Below the pieces are notes generated by a model. That model ran no database searches. It was not told the DNA's origin and worked only from the letters and a program-made list of their open reading frames with translations. A program made the position numbers and the translations under genes. From Ciona intestinalis (lineage: Eukaryota; Chordata; Ascidiacea; Phlebobranchia; Cionidae), in NCBI RefSeq assembly GCF_000224145.3, contig NC_020172.2, positions 678,023 through 742,022 of the forward strand: a stretch of 64,000 nucleotides of DNA, in the 5' to 3' direction. Positions 37,101-47,869 of the stretch are shown here, in pieces. Position 1 is the first letter of the stretch. Each line of letters starts with the position of its first letter.

Positions 37101-40100
37101 CTAGCAGAGTGGTTAGCGCGCCTGCCTGTAATCCAGAGGTAACGGGTTTAAGGTTCGTTGCCGCTACCATTAGGGGCGTATGTGTGCTTTGGCAAGACAC
37201 GTAACGGCAATTGCTCCAACCTAGTGGTCACTAATGGGTTGTCTAAATTATCAGCCATATATGAAAAAAAATTAAAAAGTCCCCCCCTAAAAAATAATCA
37301 TCCACAAAGTATTTGTTATAAGGACTGTCGTTTTCCGGCCACACAAGATAAAGTAAGTTTTATTCATTCATTCATTGCCATTATCAGATAAACCAAAGCG
37401 ACAGAAAAAAGTGAGCAAGTCAACTTGTTGTTATTACACCAACCACGATGGTATTGCGCAACTCACCAACACAATTGTTGGGAAAATTCATGACATTGAG
37501 GAAGTAATTAAAGAGGGGAAGTCCCTCGAAGCATGTCCTTACTATGCATCCAGGTAAGGTGTTTTGAACGTATTATTGGGATTCGAAATTAAGAGTGCTT
37601 TCATCTAAAATGGAATAACAGTTAAGAAAAATGCCCAAAAGGTCACATTTGCTTGAGTTGTATTGGTTTTTATTGTTTCAATTATGCGATTTTACTTTAA
37701 CCTACCAGTTACCATGCACCTTTCTGTTGGGTTTTGCCATAACGCTTCTGTAAATATTTTATAAGTAAACTTGTTTTACATATACATAACCTAAATACAC
37801 ATAACCTAATTTTTTTTTAAATTTGATACAAAGATAAAAAAAAATAAAAAAAACATTGCCACTGTTAAGAGATAAAAGTTAATTTAAGATAAAAGTTACC
37901 ATTTTTGTAATGTTTAAAACATTTTCTTTTCTTGTCCCACAAATTTTGCTTTTTTTAGACATGCAGTAACATTATCACAATTAGTTGTCCTACCTTACCA
38001 AACCCTGCTACACAAAGCTACACGCCAAGCTTCTGGAATTAAACTGAAGGACTCTGTTGTTATAATAGATGAAGCTCATAACTTGGTTGAAGCACTTAAC
38101 TCAATGCACAGTTGCTTGGTAACTAACTTAAAATATTGCAATTTCAATGTAATAAAAGTATGTTTTAAACATATAATGAAACAAAATTTAACAATTTAAA
38201 AAAAATAAGTAACATTTATTTCGTCAAGAATGTTGTCTTGTTCTTGAGCACGTTTTATTTTTTTTTGTTATTTTTTCGAGTTTTACGCATATTGTGTAGA
38301 ATCAAATTCACCAATATAAATATTTGAGTAATAAACTACCTCATACCACAACAAACCAAATGGCATAAGATAAATGTAAATCGGTTTTGGTAGATTTGTA
38401 TTTAGGTCGCCATTATTAAATGCAATCAGGCAGCCTAAATTACACCTAAAAAACTTCAGAAACCTCATTAATTAATGTTTTTATACACCTAACAGCAGAG
38501 TAAAACCAATTTTAATGTGTAAACATGGGCGCCAATACTTATGATATCAGTGTCATACCTGTTTCTTTGATGCAAGTATATTATATTCATAATTGCGATC
38601 TTTATTTAAAGGTAACTGCTAAACAACTAAGCAAGGCTTATGGACAGTTAAGTCGATATGCCAAAAAGTTTAACAGCCGTTTAAAAGCCAGAAACTTGTT
38701 TTACGTAAAACAACTCTTGTATGTTTTGAATAACATGATGGTGCTACTAAAGGGAATGAGTTTAGAAAGTGGTAAGTTACAAAAAGGTAATGACTTCGAT
38801 TTTTTTTAATTGTGATCAAACGTAATTTTAAAAACAAGTAAGTTATTAATGTTACGAATCAGAAATTCATGCATAAACGTAAGCAAAATAAAAAATTTTC
38901 AGTTATAACTTATAATTGCAGCTGAACCTATTTCACGTTGGCTCCCTTGCTAACCTTTTCACTCTTGTCAGATTCAAAGGAAAATCGTCAAAAAAGTTCA
39001 CAACTGTTGACAGTTAATGACTTTTTATTTAAAAGTAAAATAGACAACATCAATTTCTTCAAGGTAAGCTTCTTTAAACTTGCTATGTAACTAGAATTTA
39101 GGGTATACGCAAAAACTTGTTTGATTGAATGTAACTTACTTTTTCCTTGCTTACGAGTTACCATGTATGTTACTTGTGGAAGATTATTTCTATTTTGGGA
39201 TTTTTTTAATAACGTATGGCTGATAATTCTGACGACCATTGAGCAACCACTGGGTTGGAGCAATTGCCGTTAAGTGTCTTGCTCAAGGACACATGCCCCG
39301 GCCCCCGACAATGGTAGCAGCCAGCCTTGAACCCATTACCTCTGGGCTAGAGGCAGGCGCGCTAACCACTTTGCCACGGTGACGGTGGATTATCATTTGT
39401 GTTTTGCCTCTTTATGATTGTTTTTACCAGTGTTTTTATCTTGATTACACATTTTGTTTTTATTTCTTTTATTGATTTTCATGATTTTTAATGATAATTA
39501 ATAACTTTCTAATTTTTTAGTTGCTGCGTTATTGTGAAAGAAGCAAAATATCAAGAAAACTCGGTGGATTTGTGGAAAAGTTTGAAACTGACGGTATTGT
39601 GCCGATTATTACCAAGAAAGAATCATCCATGACAACTTTCTTAAAAGATATTAAAAATCCAGGTAAACTACTGGATTTAATTTAAATCGTTGGTTTTGAA
39701 AGTCTTAATATAAAAAGTTGCTTTTGTAGGTATTTTCATTATGTGTGTATTTTTTATTTATCAAGTAAATCTTAAATGTGAATCCTATACAGTTACTTGG
39801 TCAATTAAGCTGTATTACTGCAATGAGGCAATAGTAAGCGCCTTTGTGGACCTAATTTTACCAAAAATTGTAAAAAATTTAAATATTTTTTATAGTTGTA
39901 CCCAGCGTCCCCAGCTCTAAACCAAATGAAAATGTTTCGATGTCATCTCCACTCATGCATATCGAGTCTTTATTCGCTGCTCTGTCATCCGCAAACCAAG
40001 ATGGCCGTGTTGTGATGACTCATGATGACTCAGGACCGGCAGTAAAATATCTGTTGCTTAATCCGGCGTCACATTTTCAACAAATTTTAGAAGTAAGTAT

Positions 40101-43100
40101 GAAAATGTTTTGTTGACGACTGGTTTATTAATTTAGGCTTGTAAGCTCATAAAAGTTTAGAAATAGTACAATTTTCTGGTTGTTTAGTAATTTACTACTC
40201 CAAAATTATTTACTTCTGAAAGTCTCCTTATTTTTATGCTAAAAAATGCACTGCATATGCCAGAAGTTTTAGCCTTCTGGGTTTTTAGGCAAACTACATA
40301 CCTAACGTCAGAGTGTTTGACATTATCCTGTCTATATAGAAATCCTATTGTAGGGGGGGATTGAAAGGGCCTCTTAAGGCCAGAATTGACCCATTACCCT
40401 CATTACGTCACTGTTTAGTTGTAAAATTTGGAAAAATGCCATCTAATATACCCACAGACTGATCGACCTTTATACGTATCATTTGAATGTACATACAAAC
40501 ATATAACAGGAGTGCAGAGCGCTTATAGTTGCTGGTGGTACTATGCAACCGTCGTCATGCTTGATTGACCAACTACTTGCAAAAACGGAAAGCGAAAAAC
40601 ATCGGTCACGCATCGTTGAGTTTTCGTGCGGTCATGTTATTGATGGGAAACGTCAACTGCTTCCTCTAGCTCTCTCTAGTGGTCCTTCAGGGGTCGAGTT
40701 TGAATTTACGTTCCAAAAACGGAGCAATTTTAAATTGGTGAGTAACAGTTTTTTAGTTTTTCTGTTGATTTCGGGGGAGGAAAGGTTTAATTTTTTGGGG
40801 GGCTTTTTTTAAAAAATTACAACAAACTGGTTGATATTAAAGCTATAATGACTATATTGTGTCTTAGTTTAAGGTTTAGAGTTGCTTCTTTCAATCGTAC
40901 AATCTAAACCTTGAAAGCTATTTTCTTGCCAATGCACCAGCTGTGGTTTTAATACTAAGCTCTCAAGCATACTTTTCTATAAGACATAATCCATATATAA
41001 ACCGTCAATAATTTTACCCTCTTTTTTTACCTTCAATAATAATTATTTCTAGATTGATGAAACCGGTCGTCTTCTGTTAAACATCAGCAACATAATACCT
41101 GGAGGTGTGGTTTGTTTCTTTCCATCTTACGATTACGAACGATTTGTTGTTCAACGTTGGCAGGATGCCGGTATCTTATCAAGGCTGGAAATGAAGAAAA
41201 AGGTAAGATTGTCTTCAGTTTAGTTTTTATGTTTTCATATTTTTTACAATATTATTTAATACTTGCATGGGAAGGTATTGTCCATAAGCTCTGGCATCTT
41301 AGATGTTTTGTAGTTTTTTTAGTAAATTTTTCTTACTATAAAATGTAATGTAAGATTTTTAGTTGTTTTGGGAAATTTCGCTTACTATAAAATGTAATGT
41401 AAGGTTTTTAATTTGTTTGTATATGTGAAGAAAAATATTGCTTGTAATTCATTATATCTAGATTATTTGTTTTCATACCTCTTATGGTATGTGTAAAGAA
41501 ATAATGGACCAACTCTGGCCTAATTTCCAGTAAAAAATTTATTTAAAAAAATCGTTTACAGGTTCCATAGTCGGTCAGGTTGTAGAACCTCACCCATACA
41601 GAATTTGAAAATGGAGCATAGAATATTTTAAATGTTGTTTCTGCAGTATAAAGCTTGATTAAGTGATTCTTTGCTACAGATATTCCGGGAACCAAAGAAA
41701 GCAAATGAAGTTGACAAATTACTTACTGAATACACAAGATGTGTCAAGAATGTGGGTCCTGGGAAACAAAATGGTAAAAACTATTTATCGAAAAAAACAG
41801 TAAGCCCAGCACTTAATCAAGTTTCTCCATTTTTTTTCTGGCATTTAAAAACCAATGTTTAGTTTCAAAATAGTGGCTATGAAATTCTGCTTACTTCTGC
41901 TACCAAATAATGCAAGTGTGATCTGTAGTAACTTTGTGGAATAATTTTGTAATTTATTTTCTTTTTGTTTGAAAAATACAAAACTGACCACTGGGTTGGA
42001 TCAATTTACACTCTGAATGGTAGCAAGTATTTATTTTTTCGTTTTATGAATGAATATAACTTACTTTATCCTCGCGTGGCTGGAAAGCGACAGTCGTTAT
42101 AACAAGGGTGTTCTGTTTCATACACTTCGTGCCAGCTTACAAGTTACCATGTATGTTACTTTGTGGGTAATTATATTTTTTATTTTTTTTATATATGGCT
42201 GATAATTTGGACAACCCATTAGTGACTACTGAGTTGGAGAAATTGCTGTTTAGTGTCTTGCCCAAAGACACATACGCCCACAATGGTAGCAGTGGCGAGC
42301 CTTGAAACCATTACCTATTGGTTGCAGACAGGCGCGATAACCACTTTGCCACGGCGCCATATATATTTTTAGGAGGATTATTATTAAGTGTGGTTGGAGG
42401 AAAGATGAGTGAAGGGATTAACTTCTCAGATGATCTTGGAAGATGTGTTGTGATGGTTGGACTCCCGTATCCAAACTCACAATCTCCGGAGCTGAGGGAA
42501 AAGATGAATTATCTGGATCGAAACATGGTGAGAAGTAAAACTTATTACTTAACATTTTTTAACTTTACAATAAAATAACTTTGTGTTTAAAAACAGTTTT
42601 TTAGTTTTTCTGTTGATTTCGGGGTAAGTAGGGTTTAATTTGGGGAGGGGGGGGGCATTAGTTTTTGTTGTTTAATTAGAAACTATATTCTGATAATTTT
42701 ACGCATTTAAAGTAAAAATTACAACAAACTGGTTGATATTAAAGCTATAATGACTACATTGTGTCTTAGTTTAGGGTTTAGAGTTACTTCTTTCAATTGT
42801 ACAATCTAAACCATGAAAGCTATTTTCTTGCCAATGCACCAGCTGTGGCTTTAATACTAAGCTCTCCTCAAGCATACTTTTCCTAAAAATAAAACTTATT
42901 ACTCAACATTTTTTAACTTAAAATAACTTAACGGGAAAAAAAACAGATTGTAACTAGCAATTTGTAATAAACTTTAGCCACTAAATTAAAACAATGGCCG
43001 TTTAATTTTTTAGCCGAAGGACATGCTTCTTACAATTGTAGCGTCTTTAAGCTGTTTAGGTTATATCATGTTTTACTTTTTCATTTTATTTGAATATTTA

Positions 43101-43666
43101 ATCGCATAGAAATGTCATACGGATGGTAGAACTGCTGGGCAAGTTCATTATGAAAATCTTTGCATGAAAGCAGTGAATCAGTCAATTGGTCGTGCCATAC
43201 GTCACAGGTATTTGTATTTACTTTATTACAATGCGAACAGTGTTATTTCAGTAAAAATAATTTTGCATTAATTTTTTTTCTATAACTTTTAAAGGAGTTT
43301 TGCTTTAAATTTGTTTTGTAACTTTGCAGAATGCTGTAGTTTGGTTTAATGTAAAACATTAAATGCTTTTTTGATGATGCCATTTGATTTTAAATAAATG
43401 ACTGTATAAAGGGAAAAATGTTACCCCGTATTTTCCATTAGAAATGACTATGCATCCATAATTCTATTGGATAAGAGGTACAGTAGACCTTCAGTGGCTA
43501 ACAAGCTACCTAAATGGATTTCAAACCATCTTTCCAGCCATGAGAAATTTGGAAGTGCTTTTGCTTCAATCAAACAGGTAAAACAGCCAATCTTTATCCA
43601 TATATTCAATGACTCCATAACGAACTATTTTTTCAGTTTTTCCACAACAAAAAGACGAAATCCTGA
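34126..43666 (+). CDS. DDX11: DDX11/CHL1 Fe-S DNA helicase (XPD/FANCJ family)
   Basis: 20 exons: 34126-34276, 34418-34518, 34793-34993, 35066-35153, 35471-35589, 35890-36078, 36412-36478, 37388-37553, 37959-38118, 38612-38771, 38972-39063, 39521-39662, 39896-40092, 40510-40737, 41053-41202, 41680-41773, 42373-42527, 43110-43207, 43442-43577, 43637-43666; 907 aa, the usual family length. A 5'-3' superfamily 2 helicase needed for sister-chromatid cohesion and replication through structured DNA. Q motif FPFEPYSIQ (from residue 19), Walker A TGTGKS (50-55), CSRTHSQL (motif Ia), Fe-S cysteines near 270, 288, 319/320 and 355, DEAH (398-401), [13 protein letters not shown] (motif V region) and QSIGRAIRH (motif VI). 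Residues ~75-135 form a highly charged insert. No gene-breaking lesion is seen; the gap at 36648-36813 is intronic. Confidence 0.96.
34572..34682 (+). mobile_element. SINE head fragment in DDX11 intron 2
   Basis: Contains ACGGGTTCAAGGCTTGTTGC and TTCGGGCAAGACACC. The body and tail are lost. Confidence 0.75.
36530..36924 (-). mobile_element. SINE in DDX11 intron 7, with an assembly gap inside
   Basis: Tail GTGAATGAATGAATGTAAC lies 53 bp after the exon 7 donor. The head ends CCACGGCGCCGG at 36924. The middle is unsequenced (36648-36813). Confidence 0.88.
36648..36813. other. Assembly gap (166 N)
   Basis: The gap falls inside a SINE copy, probably because near-identical copies could not be resolved. 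It does not touch a DDX11 exon. Confidence 1.
37092..37377 (+). mobile_element. SINE, sense to DDX11, tail forming the approach to the exon 8 acceptor
   Basis: Full head (GTCCGGCGCCTAGCAGAGTG) to tail (ATTCATTCATTCATTG). Only ~10 bp separate its tail from the first base of exon 8. Confidence 0.9.
39124..39384 (-). mobile_element. SINE in DDX11 intron 11, tail towards exon 11
   Basis: Tail ATTGAATGTAACTTACT lies ~60 bp after the exon 11 donor. A short internal deletion removes part of the GACAGTCGTT block. Confidence 0.85.
40741..40975 (+). repeat. Intronic segment duplicated in another DDX11 intron (copy A)
   Basis: CTGGTTGATATTAAAGCTAT, CAATGCACCAGCTGTGG and long shared flanks recur at 42592-42890. 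Copy A follows exon 14. Confidence 0.85.
42046..42359 (-). mobile_element. SINE in DDX11 intron 16, head next to exon 17
   Basis: Near-full length from TATGAATGAATATAACTT to CCACGGCGCC. Its head end lies 13 bp before exon 17, so the acceptor TATATTTTTAG begins right at the element border. Confidence 0.88.
42592..42890 (+). repeat. Intronic segment duplicated in another DDX11 intron (copy B)
   Basis: Very similar to 40741-40975, with about 60 bp of extra sequence near its start. It follows exon 17, about 1.9 kb from copy A. Confidence 0.85.
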
Positions 43667-43685
43667 GTTTGGCTCATTGTTGAAA

Positions 43686-43691
43686 AATAAA
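43686..43691 (+). terminator. DDX11 polyadenylation signal
   Basis: AATAAA lies 20 bp after the DDX11 stop codon. Confidence 0.55.
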
Positions 43692-43737
43692 AAAAGCACA
43701 ACTTTAGAAAATGCCGAAATTATTCGAAACTGTGCAA

Positions 43738-43743
43738 TTTATT
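43738..43743 (-). terminator. TTC19 polyadenylation signal overlapping its stop codon
   Basis: AATAAA on the minus strand includes the bases of the TAA stop (43739-43741). It would place the transcript end inside the 72-bp gap to DDX11. Confidence 0.5.
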
Positions 43744-46700
43744 TAACACTATGTGGTTGGTCTGGCACTAGTATATTGGCTAAGGACCCAACATATTTCT
43801 TCAGTGCATCATCTTTTGTTTTTGAAACTTCCACCAAGGCTTTCTTGTAAGCTTCTTCAGCCTCTGCTGGTTTACCTTCACAATGAAAAAAAATACTTGT
43901 TTTTTTTTAATGTATTTTTGACTTTTGTAGCTAGAAATAAAATATGTATACTTGCTATTGCACACTGTATAGTGGCTTCTACACTCCACCTAAATCCCAT
44001 ACTTTGCCATAGAGACCTCACATATATCGAATAAAAATATCATTTAACACCGCTGTGAAAAAAAGCATTTAGCGCGCCTGCCTCAAACCCACATAGGTTC
44101 AATGCTTGTTGCCGCAAGGTGTATTAACACCATCTTATAAAGACTGTCGCTGTGGGCTATATATAACTTGTAAGCTGACACGAGCTGTATTAACATCCGC
44201 ATTATAAAGACTTGTTTTCCCGCCAAGCAAGGATAAAAAAGTCATTCATTCATTTGTTACTCACAAACGACCGGCGCCGTGGCATAGTGGTTATCGCGCC
44301 TGCCTGTAACCCATAGGTAATGGGTTCAAGGTTCGACGTTGCTACCATTGTAGGCGTATGTGTCCTTGGGCAAGACACTTAACGGCAATTGCTCCTACAG
44401 TGGTCACTAATGGGTTGTCTAAATTACCAGTCATACATAATAAAATCACCCCCTCCAAAAAAATAATCACCCACAAAGTAACATACATGGTAACTCGTAA
44501 GCTGGCACAAAGTGCTAAACCCGTGTGATAGCGACTGTCGTTTTCCAGCCACGCGAGGATAAAGTAAGTTACATTCATTCATTCAAGTTGCTACCTACCT
44601 TTCCTCATACAAACCATTGATAGGTTTGTATAAAACACAGCCTTTTCACTTGGATCTGCACCGCTGTTTTCTGCTGCATCAACCGCCATCTTCACATATT
44701 CAAAAGCTTCCTCATGTTTTCCCATCCTGCTCTTCACTGAACCAATATCATTGTAGATAATCAATGTCTGGAAAAAATATTGATTTATTTATTTGTTTCA
44801 TTACAAAGACTATATTCAACTTAAGATGAGAATTAGTGGTAAAAAAACACATTTTTAAAACCAACTATGCATAAGAATTGTATGGAAAATGCTTATTACA
44901 TTTATTAAACGATAGAGTAATGTAGTTTATACAAGTCCCATACGGTATATGGCGCTGTAGCACAGTTGGTTAGCGCATGCCTTGAACTCAGAGGTAATGG
45001 GTTCAAGGTTCGTCGGTTCTACTGTTGTGGGCGTATGTGTCCTTGGGCAACACTTAACGGCAATTGCTTCAACTAAATTATCAGCCGCACATAAAAAAAT
45101 CCAAAAAACTAATCACCCAAAGTAACATACATGGCAACTCGTAAGCTGGCGCAAGGTGTATGAACTTCCGCATTACGACTGTCGTTTTTCAGATGCGAAG
45201 ATAAGGTAAGTTACATTCATTTAAACTATCCATTAACTATTGTTGCACTACTTTATTCTTTCCATTCCCACCCTCAAGTCAGTTTTTCCATATAGTCTTT
45301 CACATAATGATTTTGCTTCCATTGTACAAACCAGTGCTTCCTGATGGTTTCCATGGTCAAATAAATACCGACCATAAGAATCTAGTATCATACCAAGCAA
45401 GGCAACACTGTTTTCAAACTCTGGAAACAAAATTATTAATTAAATGAATGCTATTTAGCGTTCTGCAATGGAATAACAACAGTTGTTATAGCAGGGTGTT
45501 CAGTTTTGTACACATCCTGCTTACTAAGTTGATTTTTTTAAAGAATATTCTTTTTATTTATGGTAGACAATTCAGACAAACTAAAAGAAAGGACTGTGGA
45601 AGCTTATAACTGAACTGCTGAATCAGGAAGGGAAAAACGTGTATTCTCTGGTCTAAAGGTGAGCGCTATAAGTTCCTATAACCACTGCATCACAGCAAGT
45701 TATAATACTGTGTATTCGAATATATAGTAACAGAAACAAAGAAAAGTAGAAAAAAAACACTGTGGACATGGGATATAACAGTAAAGTTATGTTATGTATT
45801 CTTTCATACATGAGCATAGGGCAATACCATGCAAGAAAACTAGGAAACCTTTAAAAACTACTGTGGACAACTGAACATATAATTGTAATTTTAAACTATT
45901 AAACTGTTAATTTTGATACCTTCATCTCCCATTCCAGCTCCATCTTCCTCCATTTTCTTGAGGTTGGTTCTGCATGTATCCGCACACCATGTGTAACCCG
46001 TGATTGCTAGTTCTCTCTTTCCTTGACTGGCATATATACTCGCAAGTTTGAGGGAAATTTCAAGGATTGCTGGATCGTTCGGTTCCTTGCCTGTAGCTAT
46101 CAAATTTTGAAGCACATTTCGAAACAGAGGCTCAGCCTAAAATGCAAAGGTATTTATCTATATATGTATACATATCACATATGTGTTAAGGGGTAGTAAA
46201 TTCTAGATCTGAAATATATACCTGCCACAATTAGGCAGTGCTATACATCAGTGCTCTTCAACCTTTTTTGGGTTGGTGAACCCCTAAATTGTTGCGGCGA
46301 ACTCATGCACCCCTGATTGCTGTAAAGTAAAACTAATGAAGTCATCAAGGAGAAATGCGTACGAGAATAAGTTCCTGTTTAGTCGAAAAGCACAGCCAAT
46401 CAAAATCATTAGGAACAGATGGTTTATGGTTAAAGAGAAGACTAGTTTCGCAATTTCCAGTGATGCAAGATATAGAATTCATAAAAAAAAACTGGAGGAA
46501 AATGGCTAAATTTGTTAAAAATGTTCAAAACTGAATATTATTGCTGAAAATTTTTAAAGTTTGTGATGCACCCTTGTATACCCTTTTGCACCGGTGCACC
46601 CCAGGCATATTTTGGTGCACCCACCCTAGGGTGCACCGTGAACACCGGTTAAAGAACGCTGCTATACATTACTATGGTGGTTTTATTTCAATATCTCACA

Positions 46701-47869
46701 TTATATGTTTACATTACTTTATCATATTCATTTGTATGAAGTGCCAAGTTTGCCAGTAAATCTTGGATGTAAGCAATCACTTTTCTGTCCTTTCTTTCCA
46801 AAGCAAGATGAAGAGCTTGTATATAAAGCATTTCCGCTTTCTTCGGATGGTAGTTTTGTGCCAGCATTTTCTACCAAAAAAGAATGTTGAAACAAGTTAA
46901 AGTACAACATAACTGTACATATGAGTATCTAACGTATCATCATGTACATAAAAGTTATTCTGTGTACTTGGAACTAAGAAATATTTTGCTACATTAGTAG
47001 TTGCAGCTCCTGACATCTTGTGCAGGTAAGTTGTTATTACTTGATTGCTATCATTCAATCCACATGAGGAAATCTTCATTAATTTACAGATTTCGTTTAA
47101 TGTTTAAACAATTGGCGTGCGTGGAACAAATTATGACGTGCATAACCAAACGTTTGAAAACTAAATCACGTGTACACTTGCCATACTCTGCATACTGGTC
47201 TGAACATTTTACCATTAGTGCAGTGTTAGAATGAAAAATACATAGGTTTTACCTTTCCTTGTCTAACCAGGTTCTGTATATCTTTGTTTTTATCTTTTTC
47301 TTTGTCCTTCTGTGAGTCATTTGAGGTAGAAAACAAACTGAATGAAAGCAAGACGGGAGAAAGCGCTGCTAAAACAAATATGTTGCTTAGTTTAAATATG
47401 CTGTGTAATAAACATCTACTTCCACTTAGTTTAGATGCTTACTTAAATAAAAGTGCGGCTCTGTCTTTTTTCTTTTGTAGTGATACCTTTTGCTGAAATG
47501 TTGGTGACGCAAAGCATTTCTAGAAACCAAGAAATATTTTTATAGAATTGAGCAAAATTATAAGACTTGCTTACTTCTTACTGTGAGTGACAACATCGCG
47601 CATTAATTTGACAGAGGCTCCTCGCACTGTAAAGTATGTCGTAGATAACCCAAACATGTCAGTTTTGTCCTCATATAAACATAATATTGTTGAAAAACTG
47701 AGCAGAAATATTCTAAAACGTGAAACTTGTTTTTAGGGGAATCACCCGGTGGTTTATTTTCATAGAAGTCGTGAATTTTTAAACAGTATGTTTTTGGTGG
47801 TTTATTAAACAGACTTCGCAAATAACACGCCAATTCAAAAGAACATATATTTTGCGATTTAGTGGCCAT
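43739..47869 (-). CDS. TTC19: TTC19, mitochondrial tetratricopeptide-repeat protein
   Basis: Seven exons: 47746-47869, 47253-47368, 46718-46870, 45920-46136, 45272-45420, 44599-44767, 43739-43875; 354 aa (human 380). TTC19 supports complex III in the inner mitochondrial membrane by helping clear Rieske-protein fragments. The best family matches are LEISLKLASIYASQGKRELA, NDIGSVKSRMGKHEEA and a C-terminus PHSVK like the vertebrate NSVKL end. Exon 2 begins with a hydrophobic stretch (ALSPVLLSFSLFS), in the place of the family membrane segment, then a charged linker (KDKEKDKNKD). Exon 1 supplies a candidate import presequence; it fits phase and has a good ATG context but is the weakest exon. Exon 5 uses a GTGGGA donor. 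DDX11 converges from the other strand with 72 bp between stop codons. Confidence 0.9.
44050..44254 (+). mobile_element. Truncated SINE in the last TTC19 intron
   Basis: AGCGCGCCTGCCTCAAACCC to GTCATTCATTCATTTG, with most of the body deleted. Confidence 0.75.
44271..44585 (+). mobile_element. SINE, near full length, tail 13 bp from the TTC19 exon 6 donor
   Basis: CCGGCGCCGTGGCATAGTGG through ACATTCATTCATTCAAG, antisense to TTC19. It lies directly behind the truncated copy. Confidence 0.92.
44951..45220 (+). mobile_element. SINE between TTC19 exons 5 and 6
   Basis: GGCGCTGTAGCACAGTTGGT to GTAAGTTACATTCATTT. Its tail ends ~51 bp from the exon 5 donor. Confidence 0.88.
46249..46661. mobile_element. 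Non-autonomous hAT-type DNA transposon (413 bp)
   Basis: Inverted ends CAGTGCTCTTCAACC and GGTTAAAGAACGCTG (12 of 15 positions match) with an exact 8-bp target duplication CTATACAT on both sides (46241-46248, 46662-46669). Eight-bp duplications and CAG ends are hAT hallmarks. No transposase is encoded. It lies in TTC19 intron 3. Confidence 0.9.

Noticed and set aside
44271..44350. tRNA gene
   Set aside because: It has A- and B-box-like motifs but is the head of a SINE with a body and CATTC tail, repeated many times in the window.
45443..45600. Further SINE copy
   Set aside because: Only scattered similarity (ACAACAGTTGTTATAGCAGG) with no head or tail; too eroded to list as an element.
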